Source of the DNA: Gallionellaceae bacterium
GTDB lineage: Bacteria > Pseudomonadota > Gammaproteobacteria > Burkholderiales > Gallionellaceae
Length of the DNA stretch: 64,000 nt
Reading direction: 5' to 3'
Assembly: GCA_030823955.1 (NCBI GenBank)
Contig: JAVBYO010000036.1
Coordinates: forward strand, 97,728-161,727
Below the pieces are notes generated by a model, which ran no database searches, was not told the DNA's origin, and saw only the letters and a list, made by a program, of their open reading frames with translations. Shown piece after piece: positions 28,743 to 37,432 of this stretch (positions within the stretch are counted from its first letter, which is position 1; each line of letters starts with the position of its first letter). A program made the position numbers and the translations under genes.

Positions 28743-29678
28743 TCAGCCTTTCACCACTTGCACCACATCACCCTCGGTCAGGAACGCACCGCCGCTTTCG
28801 ACCACCGGTTCCTTCGCCTTCAGGCCTTGTTTGATCTGGATACGATCACCGAAACGCTGCCCCACCGTCACCGTACGCTCGTGCACCCGGTTGTCAGCCC
28901 CCACGACCAGCACATAGGTCGTACTGCCGCGTTGCAGGATGGCGGATTGGGGCAACGATTGCAGATTTTGTTTGCCGCCGCTGATATCGAAAGTTCCACG
29001 GGCAAATGCACCCGCGATGATGCCATTGCTATTCGGCAAAGTGACCAGCGCATAACCGTAACGTGTCTGCGGATTCACCGCAGGCGAGATCGCCCGCACC
29101 GTTCCGCGCATCACCCGTCCTTCACCCACACTGATCTCCGCGACCATACCTTTGCGAATCAGCATCAACTCTTCCGCTGTCAACTCGGCACGCCACTCGA
29201 GACGGCCTTTGCGGATCAGGCGAAACAATTCCGCCCCGGATTGCAACATCGAACCCACATTGGCATTCGCAGCCGATATCACACCGTCGTCCGGTGCCAC
29301 GATGCGGCCTTGCTCGGAACGTCCGGTGACATCATCCCCGGCACGGGCGAAATTATCCAAAGTGACCAACACATCGCCCTGACGCACGTAATCCCCGATA
29401 CTGACATTGACCTCGGCGATACGCAGACCCTGTACCTGGGCACTGATGACCGCTTCCTGCCAGGGCAGAATGCTGCCGTTGGCAGCCAGAGAGCGCGACC
29501 ATTTGTCATCGCGCAATTCGGCAGTGCGCACAGTTAAGGCGGGTCGCCCGGTAGCGGGGGCAGCCGCAGTTTGTTCGGCCTGACTGTTTGCGGTCATCCA
29601 GACTGCCCCGCCCAGCAATACCAGCGCGGATAATCCGACCTTGAGCATCATGGGGTTGGAGAATGTCTTCACGTTCAT
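28743..29678 (-). CDS. RND efflux periplasmic adaptor (membrane fusion protein)
   Basis: The protein of 311 residues (if started at 29678) has an N-terminal signal or anchor helix (LKVGLSALVLLGGAVWMTA), a biotinyl-lipoyl-like hairpin (ISAQVQGLRIAEVNVSIGDYVRQGDVLVTLD, GRIVAPDDGVIS), and beta-barrel parts (VGEGRVMRGTVRAISPAV). The lipoyl hairpin is short, with little coiled coil. AAGGA precedes the ATG at 29678. A second good start at 29729 overlaps the tetR stop and would add 17 residues; both are plausible. It links the pump and the TolC channel. Confidence 0.9.
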   Translation of the reverse strand: MNVKTFSNPMMLKVGLSALVLLGGAVWMTANSQAEQTAAAPATGRPALTVRTAELRDDKWSRSLAANGSILPWQEAVISAQVQGLRIAEVNVSIGDYVRQGDVLVTLDNFARAGDDVTGRSEQGRIVAPDDGVISAANANVGSMLQSGAELFRLIRKGRLEWRAELTAEELMLIRKGMVAEISVGEGRVMRGTVRAISPAVNPQTRYGYALVTLPNSNGIIAGAFARGTFDISGGKQNLQSLPQSAILQRGSTTYVLVVGADNRVHERTVTVGQRFGDRIQIKQGLKAKEPVVESGGAFLTEGDVVQVVKG

Positions 29679-29725
29679 CTTTCTGTTCCTTTCAAATCTC
29701 TGTTCGATCTTGAATCCTGTTTTCA

Positions 29726-30439
29726 TCATTTTGCTTCCCCCGCCTTGGCACGTCGCTGTCGCTCGGCCTCGACCATGGCCAGTGCGTAATCCACCAGCCT
29801 TGCTGTCATCGTCTCGCGGGCCTGTTGCCCGTTGATCAGATGCGGCACACATTTTTCGAAGTCCGTCCGGTTGTGAAAATAGATGGTCGCCAAGCCGATC
29901 ACCGCGATCGTCAGACGCTCCACCTCGTCATCTTTTTCCTGCAAACCAAACTCGCGGCACAACAATGCCTGCATCTTTTCCTGATTCGGACGGAAAGCCT
30001 GCACCATGGTTTCACCCAACACTCCGCTCGGCTCTGCTTCCTCGCGCGCATGCAGGCGCAGGAACATCTTCATCATCGGGTCTTCTTCGGCGACCGGCGG
30101 AAATATCCAGCAGTAAAAGGTCTTGAGTGCTTCCGGAAACGACACCGTGCTGATATCGAGCGTGGCGAACACATTGCATTCACTCAGGAACGGCAACCGG
30201 AACACCTCGCGATACAGTTCCGCCTTGTCGCCATAGTAATAATGGATGGAAGCCAGATTCACCTCGGCGCGGCGACATATCTCGCGCGTAGTCGCCGCGT
30301 GATATCCCACCTCGGCGAACACCTCGGTCGCGGCTTGCAGCAGGCGCCAGCGCGTCTCTTCCTGCGTGGAAGGTTGATGTCCCAGCAAGCGCTCCGCTGT
30401 TTTCAGCAATGAGCAGGAATAGCTTTTTTTGGTTGCCAT
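29726..30439 (-). CDS. TetR-family regulator with CerR-like C-terminal domain
   Basis: The 237-residue regulator has an N-terminal helix-turn-helix: TRWRLLQAATEVFAEVGYHAATTREICRRAEVNLASIHYYYGDKAELY. The C-terminal ligand domain (PEALKTFYCWIFPP, FLRLHAREEAEPSGVLGETM) matches the CerR/DUF1956 group found next to RND pumps. It is the first gene of the pump operon, and an 11-bp perfect inverted repeat lies 33 bases upstream, so autoregulation is likely. The start ATG at 30439 is supported by the family start; a longer frame would cover the operator region. Confidence 0.9.
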   Translation of the reverse strand: MATKKSYSCSLLKTAERLLGHQPSTQEETRWRLLQAATEVFAEVGYHAATTREICRRAEVNLASIHYYYGDKAELYREVFRLPFLSECNVFATLDISTVSFPEALKTFYCWIFPPVAEEDPMMKMFLRLHAREEAEPSGVLGETMVQAFRPNQEKMQALLCREFGLQEKDDEVERLTIAVIGLATIYFHNRTDFEKCVPHLINGQQARETMTARLVDYALAMVEAERQRRAKAGEAK

Positions 30440-30471
30440 GCTCGATCCACAAGATTGAATGGGAACGCAAG

Positions 30472-30510
30472 ATAAATCAGTCAATTGATTAAGTCAAGCG
30501 ACTGATTTAT
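30472..30510. promoter_or_regulatory. Likely TetR-type operator of the efflux operon
   Basis: ATAAATCAGTC at 30472-30482 and GACTGATTTAT at 30500-30510 are exact inverted repeats around an AT-rich centre that itself contains the palindrome TCAATTGA. The position upstream of the regulator gene fits an autorepression site. A second hairpin (GGCATCAC/GTGATGCC, 30561-30581) lies closer to greB. Confidence 0.65.
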
Positions 30511-30590
30511 TTCAGGCGGAGATTTTTGCCTTGTTTAGAAAGGGTAATCCTGGCAAATGCGGCATCACACCGGGTGATGCCAAGACCGGA

Positions 30591-31154
30591 TCACGATTCA
30601 ATATGCCGGTAAACCACCTCGACGACGACCAGCTCTTCTACTCCGCCCGGCAGCTGCAATTTCACCATGTCGTCGGCACGGGCCTTGAGCAAGGCACGCG
30701 CCAGGGGCGATACCCAGCTGATACGCCCCCTGCCCGCGTCCGCCTCGTCGATACCGACGATGCTGTAGCTGCGCTCTTCCCCGTCTTCATGGCACACCGT
30801 CACCGTCGCACCGAAGAACACCTGCTCGCAGCCCTGGCGCTGCACGGGGTCGATCACTTCGGAGTTCTCCATGCGTTTGGCCAGGAAACGTAAGCGACGG
30901 TCGATCTCGCGCAAACGTTTCTTGCCGTAGATGTAATCGCCGTTCTCGGAGCGGTCACCGTTCGATGCGGCCCATGACACGGTTTGCACCATCGCCGGAC
31001 GTTCCACATCCAGCAGGTGCATGTATTCGTCCTTAAGACGCTGATAACCGGCCGGTGTCATGTAGTTTTTGCTGCCGATGGGAACGGCCAGCGTCGCGGG
31101 CAGATCTTCGTCTTCGTCCGCATCATCACTCTCGCGGGTAAAGGCTTTGCTCAT
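30591..31154 (-). CDS. greB: Transcription elongation factor GreB
   Basis: This 187-residue factor rescues backtracked RNA polymerase by stimulating transcript cleavage. It has the coiled-coil start YMTPAGYQRLKDEYMHLLDVERP, the tip region WAASNGDRSENGDYIYGKKRLREIDRRLRFL with the acidic residues, and the C-terminal FKBP-like globule (VFFGATVTV, ISWVSPLARALL). An acidic extension (ESDDADEDEDLP) precedes it. The ATG overlaps the lipoprotein stop as ATGA, so it forms the end of the MCE operon. Confidence 0.95.
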   Translation of the reverse strand: MSKAFTRESDDADEDEDLPATLAVPIGSKNYMTPAGYQRLKDEYMHLLDVERPAMVQTVSWAASNGDRSENGDYIYGKKRLREIDRRLRFLAKRMENSEVIDPVQRQGCEQVFFGATVTVCHEDGEERSYSIVGIDEADAGRGRISWVSPLARALLKARADDMVKLQLPGGVEELVVVEVVYRHIES

Positions 31155-31957
31155 CGCACCGCCCCCTTGCGTTTGCGTTCGGCATCGGACACCAGCTCGG
31201 CGCGGCGTGTGTATGCAGCGGCCTCCTCGGTGTGGCCGAGCGAGCGATTGACACGCGCCAGACCGTTCAGGTCTTCGGCGATGCGTGTGCTCAGCCCCAG
31301 TGAGCGGTCGATCTCCAGCGCGGCCTGAAAATACTGCAACGCCTCTTCAGGACGGGACAAACTCTCCGCAGCCGCAGCGGCCACACGCCAGGCGTTCGCT
31401 TGTTCCTCCCTGCCGATCACCTCCTGCCGCCCCAGCGCCTGTGCCGCAGCCAGTGCATACGAGGCATTGCCCTGCAACAGAGACAAGCGCGCACGTAACA
31501 CCGCCATACCGTAACGTTCCGCGCATTTTTGCGCACACAACGTCTCCGCCAATTGCAGGGCCGTGGTCGCTTCGTTCAGTCGCCCCATCGCGGTCAGGAT
31601 CACGGCCTTGCGGAAAGCCGCGACCAACCGCGCTTCCGCTGGATAGATCGCGTTTTTTTCCAGCAATATTTTGTCCAGCCAAACCAATGCACCGCTGTCA
31701 TCGTTCAACTGATGCGCCACAGTGGCCAGATTGATCAGTGTGGTGGCGGCGGCAGCGCGATCATCGAGCGACTCTTGCAGCGCCAACAGCTCGAGGAAAT
31801 TATGCTGGGCACGCAGCAACTCGCCGTTGCGCAACGCACGCCGGGCATCTTTATCCGCCCCCTGCGCCTGCTCCATGGCATGCGGCAAACGCGGTGGCGC
31901 GCTGCCGCCGCAGCCAGCCAGCCCCCCAAGTAATAACAACAAACAGAGTCTAATCAT
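31151..31957 (-). CDS. Lipoprotein with TPR-like repeats in the MCE operon
   Basis: The 268-residue protein has a lipoprotein signal peptide with the lipobox LAGC (Cys16). Helical repeats follow: ALRNGELLRAQHNFLELLALQES, AATTLINLATVAHQL, RLNEATTALQLAETL and RPEEALQYFQAALEIDRSLG resemble tetratricopeptide units. I do not recognise a named family. It overlaps the MCE gene by eight bases and greB by four, so it probably supports the lipid-transport system in the outer or inner membrane. Confidence 0.8.
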   Translation of the reverse strand: MIRLCLLLLLGGLAGCGGSAPPRLPHAMEQAQGADKDARRALRNGELLRAQHNFLELLALQESLDDRAAAATTLINLATVAHQLNDDSGALVWLDKILLEKNAIYPAEARLVAAFRKAVILTAMGRLNEATTALQLAETLCAQKCAERYGMAVLRARLSLLQGNASYALAAAQALGRQEVIGREEQANAWRVAAAAAESLSRPEEALQYFQAALEIDRSLGLSTRIAEDLNGLARVNRSLGHTEEAAAYTRRAELVSDAERKRKGAVR

Positions 31958-32894
31958 GGCTATCCATTCTGACGGGACCTTTTTCCGGCTCGGCTACGGA
32001 GCCCTTCAGCGGCCAAGTATTGCTTAGCGAATCGACCACTTCCTGAGTGGTGCCGACCATCTCTCGGGTCTTGCCCAATGTCTCGCGCGCCTCACCCAGC
32101 ATCCCCGGTATCTGCGGCACCGATTGCTGCACAGCCGCTCTGAGCACCTCGGTGGTGACACGCAGATTCTCCATGCCGCTATCCGCCTTCTTCAACAGCT
32201 CGGGCAGATCGTGCTCCATCTTTGTGGAGGTCTGGCGCAGGGAGTGCAGCAACGGCCCCAACTCGTTGTTCAGATTGCCATCGACACTTTCCAGCACGCG
32301 GTCGAGACGCTGCTGGGTGTCGTTCATTCCGGCACTGAGCTGGCGCAGGTTCTTCAGGGTCTGGCGCACATCGCCGCTCGGGTCGGACAACACCTGATGC
32401 ACATCGTCCAGAATGGGCATGATGCGGTTCTTCACCTCGATCACCGCCTGCTCCAGACCGTTGGCCCGCTCAAAACGCACTTTGTCACCGGACACCAGTC
32501 CGGGCTTGGCTTCAGAACCCTGGCTGATATCCAGCACCCCGTCGCCAATGACGCCTTCTTTTCTCAGACTGATCACCGCATCCTGTCTGAGCAACCCCAG
32601 ATGCTTGGTATCGATGATGACCTCCACCTGCACATGCCCCTGCTCATCCAGCGCAACTGTGTTCAGTTTGCCGATCTTGAAGCCGCTGAACTTGACCGGC
32701 ATACCCTCGCTCAGATCCTGTCCGCTGTCGGCCACGAAATAGATCGGGGTGGTGGCGGTGAACATCCCTTTTTTGATGCCGGTCCACAGCACCACCGCCC
32801 CGATGCCGACCACCGCCAGCAAAATAAAGAGCGCGGCCTTGCCGAACAGGTTCTTGAAACGTTCGTCTTTTTCTTCCAGCAGCGTCACATACAC
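31950..32894 (-). CDS. MCE-domain (MlaD-like) substrate-binding protein
   Basis: The 314-residue protein has one membrane anchor (residues 20-42, ALFILLAVVGIGAVVLW) and an MCE domain (IYFVADSGQDLSEGMPVKFSGFKIGKLNTV, GVIGDGVLDISQG). A long alpha-helical tail of about 150 residues follows, rich in Gln and Leu. Such proteins bridge the periplasm and pass lipids to or from an MlaE-type permease, whose gene lies two positions upstream. Confidence 0.92.
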   Translation of the reverse strand: MYVTLLEEKDERFKNLFGKAALFILLAVVGIGAVVLWTGIKKGMFTATTPIYFVADSGQDLSEGMPVKFSGFKIGKLNTVALDEQGHVQVEVIIDTKHLGLLRQDAVISLRKEGVIGDGVLDISQGSEAKPGLVSGDKVRFERANGLEQAVIEVKNRIMPILDDVHQVLSDPSGDVRQTLKNLRQLSAGMNDTQQRLDRVLESVDGNLNNELGPLLHSLRQTSTKMEHDLPELLKKADSGMENLRVTTEVLRAAVQQSVPQIPGMLGEARETLGKTREMVGTTQEVVDSLSNTWPLKGSVAEPEKGPVRMDSHD

Positions 32895-32895
32895 C

Positions 32896-33597
32896 TCACT
32901 CGATCTTGCGCCAGGGCAAGGTCATCGCCTTGTCCGCCATCACCAGCACCGCGCGGCCCTGTGCCGCATAAGCCTCCAGAGCGGCCATCCATCCCTGGGC
33001 CACCGGAGCCTTGATATCCTCGAACAACACCGCATCGACCACCAGCACCCTCGGCATCTGCACCAGCGCGCGCACCAGACCGGCCAGTTTACGCTGCCGG
33101 GAATCCAGACTGTATGGCGCAGCGGCCATGAAAGCGGCGAACTCGTCCGGTTGCAGCCCCAGCACCCCGAGCCAGTGCATCACACTGCGCTCAGTCTCGA
33201 ACGGATCACGCTGCGCGTGGTACCACAGCGGCAAGGTCACGTTCTCCCAGACTTTCAGGTTACTGATCAAACCGCCGTTCGCCGCGACCCAACCGACCCG
33301 ACCGGCACGGCTCTCGTGCAACGGCTGCCATATGGTCGGCACGGCTTCGCTATGGCGGCGCCGTTCCGCGAACTTTCCGACAGCCGCCGCATCTTTGCTG
33401 CGCCGCCTGTCTCCCTGCACGATCTCGATGCTACCATCCCCGCACGGGGCCGCGCCGATGGCCAGCTCGATCATGGCGTCCTTCGCGGTCTTGTCGGCCA
33501 ATTGTAACAAGCGCGTCTCACCGGCATCGAGCGTGAACGAATACGGGTGACCGGAAGGTTCACAGCGCACTTCGACGAAACGGAACAAGGCGCTCAT
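32896..33597 (-). CDS. ABC ATPase-like protein of an MCE transporter, nucleotide-binding motifs lost
   Basis: The 233-residue protein sits where an MlaF-type ATPase is expected, between the permease and MCE genes. The fold outline is visible: GETRLLQLADKTAKDAMIEL takes the place of Walker A but has no GxGKS/T; VAANGGLISNLKVWENVTLPL matches the Q-loop region without the Gln. YSLDSRQRKLAGLVRALVQMPRVLVVDAV aligns with signature and Walker B, but the LSGG is changed and the catalytic Glu is Ala. The frame is intact with no stop, so it is likely made as a pseudo-ATPase. Assignment rests on context and the weak alignment. Confidence 0.75.
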   Translation of the reverse strand: MSALFRFVEVRCEPSGHPYSFTLDAGETRLLQLADKTAKDAMIELAIGAAPCGDGSIEIVQGDRRRSKDAAAVGKFAERRRHSEAVPTIWQPLHESRAGRVGWVAANGGLISNLKVWENVTLPLWYHAQRDPFETERSVMHWLGVLGLQPDEFAAFMAAAPYSLDSRQRKLAGLVRALVQMPRVLVVDAVLFEDIKAPVAQGWMAALEAYAAQGRAVLVMADKAMTLPWRKIE

Positions 33598-33599
33598 CT

Positions 33600-34373
33600 T
33601 CAGAACACCAGCACCGTGATCAGACCGTCACATGCGAACACCGCAAGCAAGCTGCGCATCACCGCACGTGACGCGGCCACCGGGATCTCCGTCATCGCGC
33701 GTTTAACCCCCAAGCCATAGTAACAGGGCACCACCGACACCAGCACCCCGAAACAGGCGCTTTTCAGCAACGCCGCCGCGATCTCGCGATAACTGAGCAA
33801 CTCAAAGAAATGGCCAACTTCGCCGCTGAGCGAAACATCGATATGCCACGCGGTCACCACCATGCCGGTACCGATGGCAACGACCTGGAAATAGAACGTC
33901 AACACCATGCTGGTGACCGTCATCGCCAGCATACGCGGCACCACCAGATAAGAGAGCGGCGAGATGCCCATGCGCCGCAGGCTGTTGATCTCTCCATTCA
34001 CCTGCATCGCGGCCAGCTCGCTGGCGATAGCGGAACTGCTGCGCCCGACGATGACGATTGCCGTGAGCAGCGGCCCCAGCTCGCGCACCACAGTCCAGAT
34101 CAGCACCTGTAAGGTCAGCATCTCGTTGCGCCCGGCCAGATTGCTCACCTGCATCACCATGATCAGTCCGGCCAGAAAAGCGATAGCACTGACCGGGCCA
34201 ACCGACTGGATACCGGCAAAATAGATCTGTTTGAGCAACGCCTTGCGCACCGGCCATTTCAGCACCGCAGGCAATCTGTAGAACACCTTGCCCAACAGGC
34301 CGACGCTGTCCCGTACGAACAGCCCTTGGGTGCCGAAAAAAAGTTGCATACGTGCCAGCCGGGCTCTCATCAT
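33600..34373 (-). CDS. MlaE-family permease
   Basis: The 257-residue membrane protein has the MlaE family segment FYRLPAVLKWPVRKALLKQIYFAGIQSVG, the helix GLIMVMQV, and the hallmark RELGPLLTAIVIVGRSSSAIASELAAMQVNGEINSLRRMGI. Five or six helices follow. It is the inner-membrane subunit of the MCE lipid transporter. ATPase-like and MCE genes follow after two-base and one-base gaps. Confidence 0.94.
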   Translation of the reverse strand: MMRARLARMQLFFGTQGLFVRDSVGLLGKVFYRLPAVLKWPVRKALLKQIYFAGIQSVGPVSAIAFLAGLIMVMQVSNLAGRNEMLTLQVLIWTVVRELGPLLTAIVIVGRSSSAIASELAAMQVNGEINSLRRMGISPLSYLVVPRMLAMTVTSMVLTFYFQVVAIGTGMVVTAWHIDVSLSGEVGHFFELLSYREIAAALLKSACFGVLVSVVPCYYGLGVKRAMTEIPVAASRAVMRSLLAVFACDGLITVLVF

Positions 34374-34385
34374 CGTCTCCGCCGC

Positions 34386-35291
34386 TCACACACCGCGCAG
34401 CAGCCACCACCAGGCAGTCAAGGTCACGAACGAGAGCAACAAGCCCACCGCCACCATCAGTGTGGACAATTCAGGATCGAGATCATGTTCGGTAGCGATG
34501 ATGGCCGCCGTGATCATCGGCGGCATGGCCGCCTCGAACACCGTCACCTGGATCGCTTGTCCCTGCGCACCCAGCATTTGGACATACAACAGATAGACCA
34601 CCAGTGGCACCAGCAACAGCTTGAAACCCAAGCCGATGGCCAGATTACGCAGGTTGCCCGCCAGATGCCCGAGGCGCAATTGCAAACCCACCGAAACCAG
34701 CGCCAACGGGGCGAGTGTGTCCCCCAGTCGTTTGAGCAAGGTAGTGAACCAGGGCGCATACTCCAGCGGAATCAGAAGCAAAGCCAGCGCAAGGGCGATG
34801 AACGGCGGGAAAGTAACGATACGCCGGGCGATCTGCGCCATACTCGGGCGTCCCGAGGAATACACCCCGGCGACGGTGATCCCCAAAGTGGATAACACCA
34901 GAAACGAACCAAGCTGGTCGGCGATAATGCCGTTCACCAATCCCTCATGACCGTAATACGCCTCGATCATCGGCAAGCCGAAGAACGAGGTGTTCCCCAA
35001 CCCACCGGTAAGGATCAGGGCACCGACCGTGGCACGCGGCAGTGCCAACCAGCGTCCGAGCAACCAGAAGAATCCCGCAGACAGGCCGAAGCAGACCCAG
35101 GCCATCGCCGCGACCAACACCACATCACCAGTCACTTTCAAATCATGCAGATACAGCAAGGTCAAGGCAGGAAGGGAGACATGGATGATGAAACTGTTGA
35201 GCGTGGCGGGGGCGTGTTGCGGGATACGCCCGCTCTGGCGCAGCAATATCCCGATCACGAAAGAAACAACAAGTAGTATTAAATTCGACAT
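34386..35291 (-). CDS. AEC-family (auxin efflux carrier) transporter
   Basis: The 301-residue protein has about ten membrane helices in two halves. GGLGNTSFFGLPMIEAYYG and the ESS/AEC-like PLALVSVGLQLRLGHL are recognisable, as is the C-terminal FEAAMPPMITAAIIATEHDLDPELSTLMV. AEC proteins often export or import organic acids; the substrate is not visible. It ends 12 bases before mlaE and could be the first gene of that transcription unit. Confidence 0.88.
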   Translation of the reverse strand: MSNLILLVVSFVIGILLRQSGRIPQHAPATLNSFIIHVSLPALTLLYLHDLKVTGDVVLVAAMAWVCFGLSAGFFWLLGRWLALPRATVGALILTGGLGNTSFFGLPMIEAYYGHEGLVNGIIADQLGSFLVLSTLGITVAGVYSSGRPSMAQIARRIVTFPPFIALALALLLIPLEYAPWFTTLLKRLGDTLAPLALVSVGLQLRLGHLAGNLRNLAIGLGFKLLLVPLVVYLLYVQMLGAQGQAIQVTVFEAAMPPMITAAIIATEHDLDPELSTLMVAVGLLLSFVTLTAWWWLLRGV

Positions 35292-35391
35292 GCGGCTGGC
35301 TTATACTGGAGACCGCGCACAACATGCGCGGCATGTATCGACGACCCGAACAGGTTTCGTCACACGAAAGATAAAGCAGACGGTTATCACC

Positions 35392-35859
35392 ATGACATCT
35401 CCCGACACCTACGACAGCCCAAACGCTGCCTCCATTGATTTATCCAACGCAGTCGACCAGACTCCCGTACTGGTGACGAGCCAGATTCAGACTGGCGAGG
35501 AACACCGTAGCGAAACCCGCTTCCGCGTCAGATGGCATGTCACGGCATGGCCCGGAGAAAGCTCGGAAGCGGCGCACCACGGCTTCATCAAGGATATCTC
35601 TTTCAAGGGTGTGTCCATCCTGCTCGAGCATAATCTGAAGATCGCCAACACGGTGATGCTGCACCTCCACTTGCCGCCGCTGGCTGCCGGTCAGGCTCCC
35701 CGTATCTTGGAAGTCAAAAGCAAACTGGTCTACACGCTCCACGACAGTGAAGAACTATCCTTCCGTATCGGCTTCCACTTCGTCCAGTTCAAGTCGGAAG
35801 CAGACCGGGAGTATCTGCATTCGCGCCTGACCACTCACTATATAAAAGTGGGCGGCTAA
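35392..35859 (+). CDS. PilZ domain protein
   Basis: The 155-residue protein has a disordered start and a PilZ domain with R39-S-E-T-R43 and the DISFKGVSILLE motif, both needed for c-di-GMP binding. With the diguanylate cyclase and the GGDEF-EAL protein at 14-19 kb it may be a c-di-GMP effector. The ATG at 35392 is chosen since the reading frame upstream overlaps the divergent AEC gene. Confidence 0.85.
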   Translation: MTSPDTYDSPNAASIDLSNAVDQTPVLVTSQIQTGEEHRSETRFRVRWHVTAWPGESSEAAHHGFIKDISFKGVSILLEHNLKIANTVMLHLHLPPLAAGQAPRILEVKSKLVYTLHDSEELSFRIGFHFVQFKSEADREYLHSRLTTHYIKVGG

Positions 35860-35879
35860 GCGCACACGTCGTGCCGCTA

Positions 35880-37313
35880 CTACTGCGGCACGTTCGCCGC
35901 GATGAAGGTCTTCAGCTTGACCACATCCGCCCCCATCACTTCGCAGCGTTGCGGCAAGGCCTCTATCCCGGCCAAAGCAGCAGGACGCTCCGGCTCACAT
36001 CCCAATGCTTCGCGGATAGTCTCGGCAAATTTGGCGGGTAGTGCCGTCTCCAGACAGACCAGTGGCAGACTTGGACGACGCTGCTCCAGACCGACCTTGA
36101 GCCCATCTGCCGTGTGGGTATCCACCATCACACCGTATTCCTCCCACATTTCGCGGATGGTCTTGAGGCGGTCTTCGTGCGAACTCTTGCCGGAGGAGAA
36201 ATGGAACTTAGACAGGGCATGCCAGTAATCGGTGCCCTTGATGTCGAACGAACCGCCCGCATCCACCTTGCTCCAGAATTCGCGCACTTTCGCACCGTCG
36301 CGGCCGACCAGATCGAACACAAAACGTTCGAAGTTGGAGGCCTTGCTGATATCCATCGACGGACTGCTGGTCTCATAGGTGTGGTCGGTGCCGCGCGGAC
36401 GATATACCCCGGTGCGAAAGAACTCGTCCAGCACGTCGTTCTCGTTGGTCGCCAGAATCAACTGGCCGATAGGCAGACCCATCATGCGCGCGATGTGACC
36501 GGCGCAGATGTTGCCGAAGTTACCCGAGGGAACGGAGAACGCGACTTGCTCATCGTTGTTCTTGGTCGCGGCGAAATAACCTTTGAAGTAATACACGATC
36601 TGCGCCGACACGCGCCCCCAGTTGATGGAGTTGACCGTGCCGATCTTGTACTGCGCCTTGAAGGCATGGTCATTGGATACCGCTTTGACCATATCCTGCG
36701 CATCGTCGAAGAAACCATCGATGGCGATGTTGTGAATATTCGGATCTTGCAGCGAATACATCTGCGCGCGCTGGAACGCGCTCATCTTGCCGTTGGGCGA
36801 CAGCATGAACACGCGGATACCGCGCTTGCCACGCATCGCGTATTCAGCAGCGGAACCGGTATCGCCGGATGTCGCGCCCAGAATATTCAACTCGGAATTT
36901 TGCTTGCCCAGCGCGTACTCGAACAGATTACCCAGCAACTGCATCGCCATGTCCTTGAACGCCAGCGTCGGGCCGTTGGAAAGCTCCAAAATGAACACAC
37001 CTTCTTCCACTTGGCGCAAGGGTGTGATCTGTGTGGCATCGCTGTCGGCGCGACCGTTGCTGTAAACCTGAGCCGTGTAAGTCTTGCTGATGATGGCCTT
37101 GAGGTCGGCTGCCGGAATATCGGTGGCGAACTTGGACAGCACGGCGAAAGCGAGATCGGCATACGACAATTTACGCCAGGCATCCAACTCGGCGCGAGTC
37201 ACCTGCGGATATTGCTCAGGCAGGTACAGCCCACCGTCCGGCGCGAGACCACCCAGCAGGATTTCGGTGAAGGATTTTGCGGGCGCGTTGCCGCGTGTAG
37301 AAATGTATTTCAT
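35880..37313 (-). CDS. thrC: Threonine synthase
   Basis: The 477-residue PLP enzyme turns phosphohomoserine into threonine. MKYISTRGNAPAKSFTEILLGGLAPDGGLYLPEQYP is typical for the long form. The PLP lysine is in GPTLAFKDMAMQ, and ILGATSGDTGSAAEYAMRGK and SVPSGNFGNICAGH are the other cofactor contacts. It follows hom in an alaA-hom-thrC arrangement, with a 92-bp repeat between hom and thrC. A GTG four codons upstream is an alternative start. Confidence 0.96.
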   Translation of the reverse strand: MKYISTRGNAPAKSFTEILLGGLAPDGGLYLPEQYPQVTRAELDAWRKLSYADLAFAVLSKFATDIPAADLKAIISKTYTAQVYSNGRADSDATQITPLRQVEEGVFILELSNGPTLAFKDMAMQLLGNLFEYALGKQNSELNILGATSGDTGSAAEYAMRGKRGIRVFMLSPNGKMSAFQRAQMYSLQDPNIHNIAIDGFFDDAQDMVKAVSNDHAFKAQYKIGTVNSINWGRVSAQIVYYFKGYFAATKNNDEQVAFSVPSGNFGNICAGHIARMMGLPIGQLILATNENDVLDEFFRTGVYRPRGTDHTYETSSPSMDISKASNFERFVFDLVGRDGAKVREFWSKVDAGGSFDIKGTDYWHALSKFHFSSGKSSHEDRLKTIREMWEEYGVMVDTHTADGLKVGLEQRRPSLPLVCLETALPAKFAETIREALGCEPERPAALAGIEALPQRCEVMGADVVKLKTFIAANVPQ

Positions 37314-37330
37314 CGTATTGCTCACTTAAT

Positions 37331-37422
37331 GTAGGTTGGGTTAGCGCAGCGTAACCCAACAATTGGTTCGTAGTCGTCAGACAGCTTGTTGGGTTACGCC
37401 GCTAGCGGCTAACCCAACCTAC
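37331..37422. repeat. GTAGGTTGGGTTAGCG inverted-repeat element
   Basis: GTAGGTTGGGTTAGCGCAGC and the right end CGGCTAACCCAACCTAC are inverted; the inner GTAACCCAAC and GTTGGGTTAC repeat the motif. It fills the hom-thrC gap and would form a long hairpin within the operon message. The same end motif occurs at 44397. Confidence 0.8.
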
Positions 37423-37432
37423 ATGATTTGAT

